A stretch of DNA of 8,832 bases from Pseudomonadota bacterium. Its GTDB lineage: Bacteria > Pseudomonadota > Alphaproteobacteria > Rhizobiales > Methylopilaceae. Made by a program: the position numbers and the translations under genes. The notes under the pieces are model-generated. The model saw only the letters and a list, made by a program, of their open reading frames with translations, was not told where the DNA came from and searched no databases. The stretch spans positions 1 to 8,832 of the forward strand of contig JAEWEX010000391.1 in the NCBI GenBank assembly GCA_023389135.1, read 5' to 3'. Positions 6,535-8,832 of the stretch are shown in pieces (the stretch's first letter is position 1; each line of letters opens with the position of its first letter).

Positions 6535-8602
6535 GGATCAGGTAGTCCCCGCTGGACAGGATTTCGATGCGGTCGCCGGCGCCTGCGAGGATCGTGGCGG
6601 TCGCCTCCTCGACGATGGCTGGCCCCTCGATCATCTGGCCGGGGGCGAGCGCATCATGGGCGTAGACCGGCACGTCGCGCCAGAGGGCGGTCTCGTCGAG
6701 CCAGACCCGACGGCTGCGCAGCGCCGGCGGCGCAGCGCTGCGTGCAGGCGCGGTGGCGCTCGCCTGCGCGATGCGGGGCACGCGGCCGATGCCGGAGAGG
6801 CGGAGCTTGGTGATCTCTATGGCGCCCTCCGGCTGGATGTGGCCGAACAGCCGCTCGTGCTCCTGCTCGAAGCGGCTTCGGACCGCGGCGGGATCGAAGG
6901 CGTCGTCCAGCGGCACCGTCACGTCCCATTGCTGGCCGCGATAGCGCAGGTCGGCCGCGTGCTCGAAGTCATGGGCGCCGCCGACCAGGCCGCACTGGGC
7001 CAGCGTCGCCTCTGCATCGGCCCTGAGTTCGGCCCAGATGGTCCTTAGCTTCGCGGGATCGGCGGCGTCGAGCTCGGCGAAATGGACGCGGACATAGTCC
7101 TGCCGCAGGTCGCTGTTGAGCAGCCCCAGCGCGCAGAACGCCCCGGCGAGCTTGGGCACGAACACGCGCGCGGCCCCGAGCTTGCGGGCGACGGAGGCGC
7201 CGTGGAGCGGCCCGGCGCCGCCGCAGGCGACCAGCGTGAAGCGCCGCGGATCGTGGCCCCTCTCGGAGCTCATGCGCTGCACGCCCTGCAGCAGCTTCTG
7301 CTCCAGCAGCCTGATGACGCCGGCCGCGGCGTCCTCGGCGCTCAGGCCGAGCCGGCCGGCGATGTGCTCCTCCACCGCGGCGCGGGCGCGCGCGCCGTCG
7401 ATGACGATGGCCCCGCCCGCGAAGGGGCCGGGGGCCAGCCGGCCGAGCACGACCTGCGCGTCGGTGGCGGTGGGCAGCGTGCCGCCCTTGCCGTAGCACG
7501 CGGGGCCGGGGATCGCGCCGGCGCCCGCCGGGCCGGCGAAGAGCAGGCCGCCGACATCGACGCCGGCGATGGTGCCGCCGCCGGCGCCGATGGTGTGGAC
7601 GTCCACGGAGGGCAGCGCCAGGTCGTAGCCGTCGATGGACAGGGCGTCGGTGAGGCCGACACGGCCGTCGGCCATCATGGCGATGTCGCAGCTGGTGCCG
7701 CCGATCTCCATGGAAATCAGGTCGCGGGAGCCCGCCGCGCCGGCGAAGAACTCCAGGGCGCCGACCGCCGCCGCAGGGCCCGACAGCAGCAGCGTCGAGG
7801 GGCGCGCCGCAAGCTGCGCGACGGTGGCGGTGCCGGCGTTGTTCTGCATCATCAGCATGTCCTGACGCAGGCCGCGCGCGGCCAATTCTCCAGCCAGGCG
7901 CTTGAGATAGCCGACGACGCGCGGGGCGATATAGGCGTTCACCACAGCGGTGGAACTGCGCTCATATTCGCCGATGGTCGGCGAAATCTCGGCAGACAGC
8001 GACACCCAGTCCAGGTCCCAGAGGCTGCGCAGCCGGTCGCGCACCTCGCGCTCGTGATCCGGGTTCAGGAAACTGTTGAAAAGCGCGACCGCCACGGACT
8101 CGACGCCGGCCTCGCGGAACACCTCGACGGCGGTTTCGACATCGTCCGGGACAATCGCCGACTCGACCCCGCCATGCCGGTCGATGCGTCCGGACACCGG
8201 CCGGCGCAGCCAGCGCGGCACCAGCACCTCGGGATAGGGCTCGCGATGGCGCCACGGATCGGGCCGCACGCCGCGGCGGATCTCCAGGCTGTCGCGGAAG
8301 CCGCGGGTGGTGAGGAGGCCGACGCGCGCGCCCTTGCCCTCCAGCACCGTGTTGGTGGCGACCGTGGACCCGTGGACGAAGATATCGCAGCGGCCGAGCA
8401 ACTCCTCAACGGGGATCCCCCGCGCGCCGGCCGCCGCCGCCACGGCGGCCATGACCCCTGCCCCCGGGTCGCTCGGCACGGACGGCACCTTGGTGACGCT
8501 GACCGCGCCGCCCGCCTCCATCAGCACGAGGTCGGTGAAGGTGCCGCCGACGTCGACGCCGATGCGCCAGGTCGCGGGGGCGGGAGACGGCTCGCCGGTC
8601 AT
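6524..8602 (-). CDS. Hydantoinase A / 5-oxoprolinase family subunit (HyuA-like)
   Basis: This 692-residue protein is a full-length HyuA-type subunit, the ATP-binding partner of the HyuB-type protein downstream. Its N-terminal phosphate-binding loop is VDVGGTFTD at 16-24. It is followed by VHGSTVATNTVLEGKG at 76-91 (Hydant_A_N region) and SGPAAAV at 274-280. The second ASKHA-like loop EIGGTSCDIA is at 299-308, with GAGGGTIA at 339-346 and ACGGAGPLHG at 459-468. The C-terminal beta-rich region ends in VD. The pair probably activates a carbonyl with ATP, then opens the ring. The ATG at 8602 is preceded by a purine-rich GAGAGTGAG (minus strand, 8606-8614). The gene follows the upstream decarboxylase stop by 33 bases, a gap too short for an obvious separate promoter, so the genes are likely co-transcribed. 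Carboxylase members share these motifs and remain possible. Confidence 0.93.
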   Translation of the reverse strand: MTGEPSPAPATWRIGVDVGGTFTDLVLMEAGGAVSVTKVPSVPSDPGAGVMAAVAAAAGARGIPVEELLGRCDIFVHGSTVATNTVLEGKGARVGLLTTRGFRDSLEIRRGVRPDPWRHREPYPEVLVPRWLRRPVSGRIDRHGGVESAIVPDDVETAVEVFREAGVESVAVALFNSFLNPDHEREVRDRLRSLWDLDWVSLSAEISPTIGEYERSSTAVVNAYIAPRVVGYLKRLAGELAARGLRQDMLMMQNNAGTATVAQLAARPSTLLLSGPAAAVGALEFFAGAAGSRDLISMEIGGTSCDIAMMADGRVGLTDALSIDGYDLALPSVDVHTIGAGGGTIAGVDVGGLLFAGPAGAGAIPGPACYGKGGTLPTATDAQVVLGRLAPGPFAGGAIVIDGARARAAVEEHIAGRLGLSAEDAAAGVIRLLEQKLLQGVQRMSSERGHDPRRFTLVACGGAGPLHGASVARKLGAARVFVPKLAGAFCALGLLNSDLRQDYVRVHFAELDAADPAKLRTIWAELRADAEATLAQCGLVGGAHDFEHAADLRYRGQQWDVTVPLDDAFDPAAVRSRFEQEHERLFGHIQPEGAIEITKLRLSGIGRVPRIAQASATAPARSAAPPALRSRRVWLDETALWRDVPVYAHDALAPGQMIEGPAIVEEATATILAGAGDRIEILSSGDYLIHVD

Positions 8603-8635
8603 GCACTCACTCTCGACTGTCTGGAACGGTCCGGG

Positions 8636-8832
8636 TCAGTAGGTCGCCTGCAGGGCCGGCGCGCGGCCGCCGGGGCCGGCGCGCTCGGCCGCGACCGCCT
8701 CGGCGAGGTCGGCCAGGTATTCCTCGCGGACGGGCTCGTGCTGGAGCGCCATCATGGCGTGCATGCCCCGGGGCGCGCGCGTCAGGCCGGCGAGCCAGCC
8801 GCGCGCGGTCATGCGCTCGGCCACGGCGAAGA
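8636..8832 (-). CDS. Partial gene: C-terminal end of a probable PLP-dependent group II decarboxylase
   Basis: Only the last 64 residues are in the window; the gene continues past the right edge. The visible part has the pattern RGW (10-12), P-x-G-M-H around residues 19-23, HEPVREEYLADLAEAV at 31-46, and a short Gly/Pro/Ala-rich tail. This resembles the C-terminal small domain of PLP-dependent group II decarboxylases and their sphingosine-phosphate-lyase-like relatives, where the GW and P-x-x-H segments are common. The lysine and cofactor motifs lie outside the window, so this is a family guess from a tail only. If right, it would decarboxylate an amino acid, perhaps one released by the ring-opening enzyme encoded just downstream. 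A GTG at 8824 is an internal valine codon, not the start, because the frame stays open to the window edge. Confidence 0.55.
   Translation of the reverse strand, partial: FAVAERMTARGWLAGLTRAPRGMHAMMALQHEPVREEYLADLAEAVAAERAGPGGRAPALQATY

Noticed and set aside
5359..6813. A 484-codon open frame on the plus strand opposite the HyuB/HyuA-type genes
   Set aside because: It lies entirely antisense to two genes with strong family motifs. Its translation is rich in Arg/Gly/Ala/Asp with no recognisable domain. Long antisense frames are expected at this GC content.

Overview
The window is a gene-dense, very GC-rich stretch (coding third positions almost all G or C) that looks like catabolic accessory DNA from a high-GC proteobacterium. 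An alphaproteobacterium is my best guess, but it rests only on base composition and gene content. It holds eight protein genes and almost no intergenic DNA. I see no RNA genes, insertion sequences or CRISPR.

Left half, plus strand (60-3830): a four-gene cassette in which every junction is a 4-base start/stop overlap (GTGA at 350, ATGA at 1759, ATGA at 2898). In order, it encodes a small plant-type [2Fe-2S] protein, a two-dinucleotide-domain FAD/NAD(P)-type oxidoreductase with a C-terminal BFD-like [2Fe-2S] domain, a DadA/glycine-oxidase-type FAD oxidoreductase, and a DapA-superfamily lyase/deaminase. The first three match the three-subunit dehydrogenases known as opine oxidase, hydrogen cyanide synthase HcnABC and the heteromeric D-hydroxyproline dehydrogenase. 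The partnership with a DapA-type enzyme most resembles bacterial hydroxyproline catabolism, where an imino acid made by the dehydrogenase is passed to a DapA-family deaminase. No hydroxyproline epimerase or semialdehyde dehydrogenase is visible, so the substrate remains open. A GTATAC-centred palindrome at the left edge may be a GntR-type operator for the cassette.

Right half, minus strand (8832 down to 3862): the C-terminal end of a probable PLP-dependent group II decarboxylase, then a HyuA-type and a HyuB-type subunit of the hydantoinase/5-oxoprolinase family (11-base overlap), then an EamA/DMT ten-helix transporter whose TTG start lies one codon after the HyuB stop, in the same frame. This looks like one operon. 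The two operons converge on a 31-base gap at 3831-3861.

Working idea (inference): the minus-strand ATP-dependent hydrolase opens a lactam or cyclic ureide, and its product or a related amino/imino acid is processed by the decarboxylase or by the dehydrogenase plus DapA-like enzyme, with the DMT protein moving substrate or product. Each family is known. This combination and the altered active site of the DapA-like protein are the parts most likely to be undescribed.
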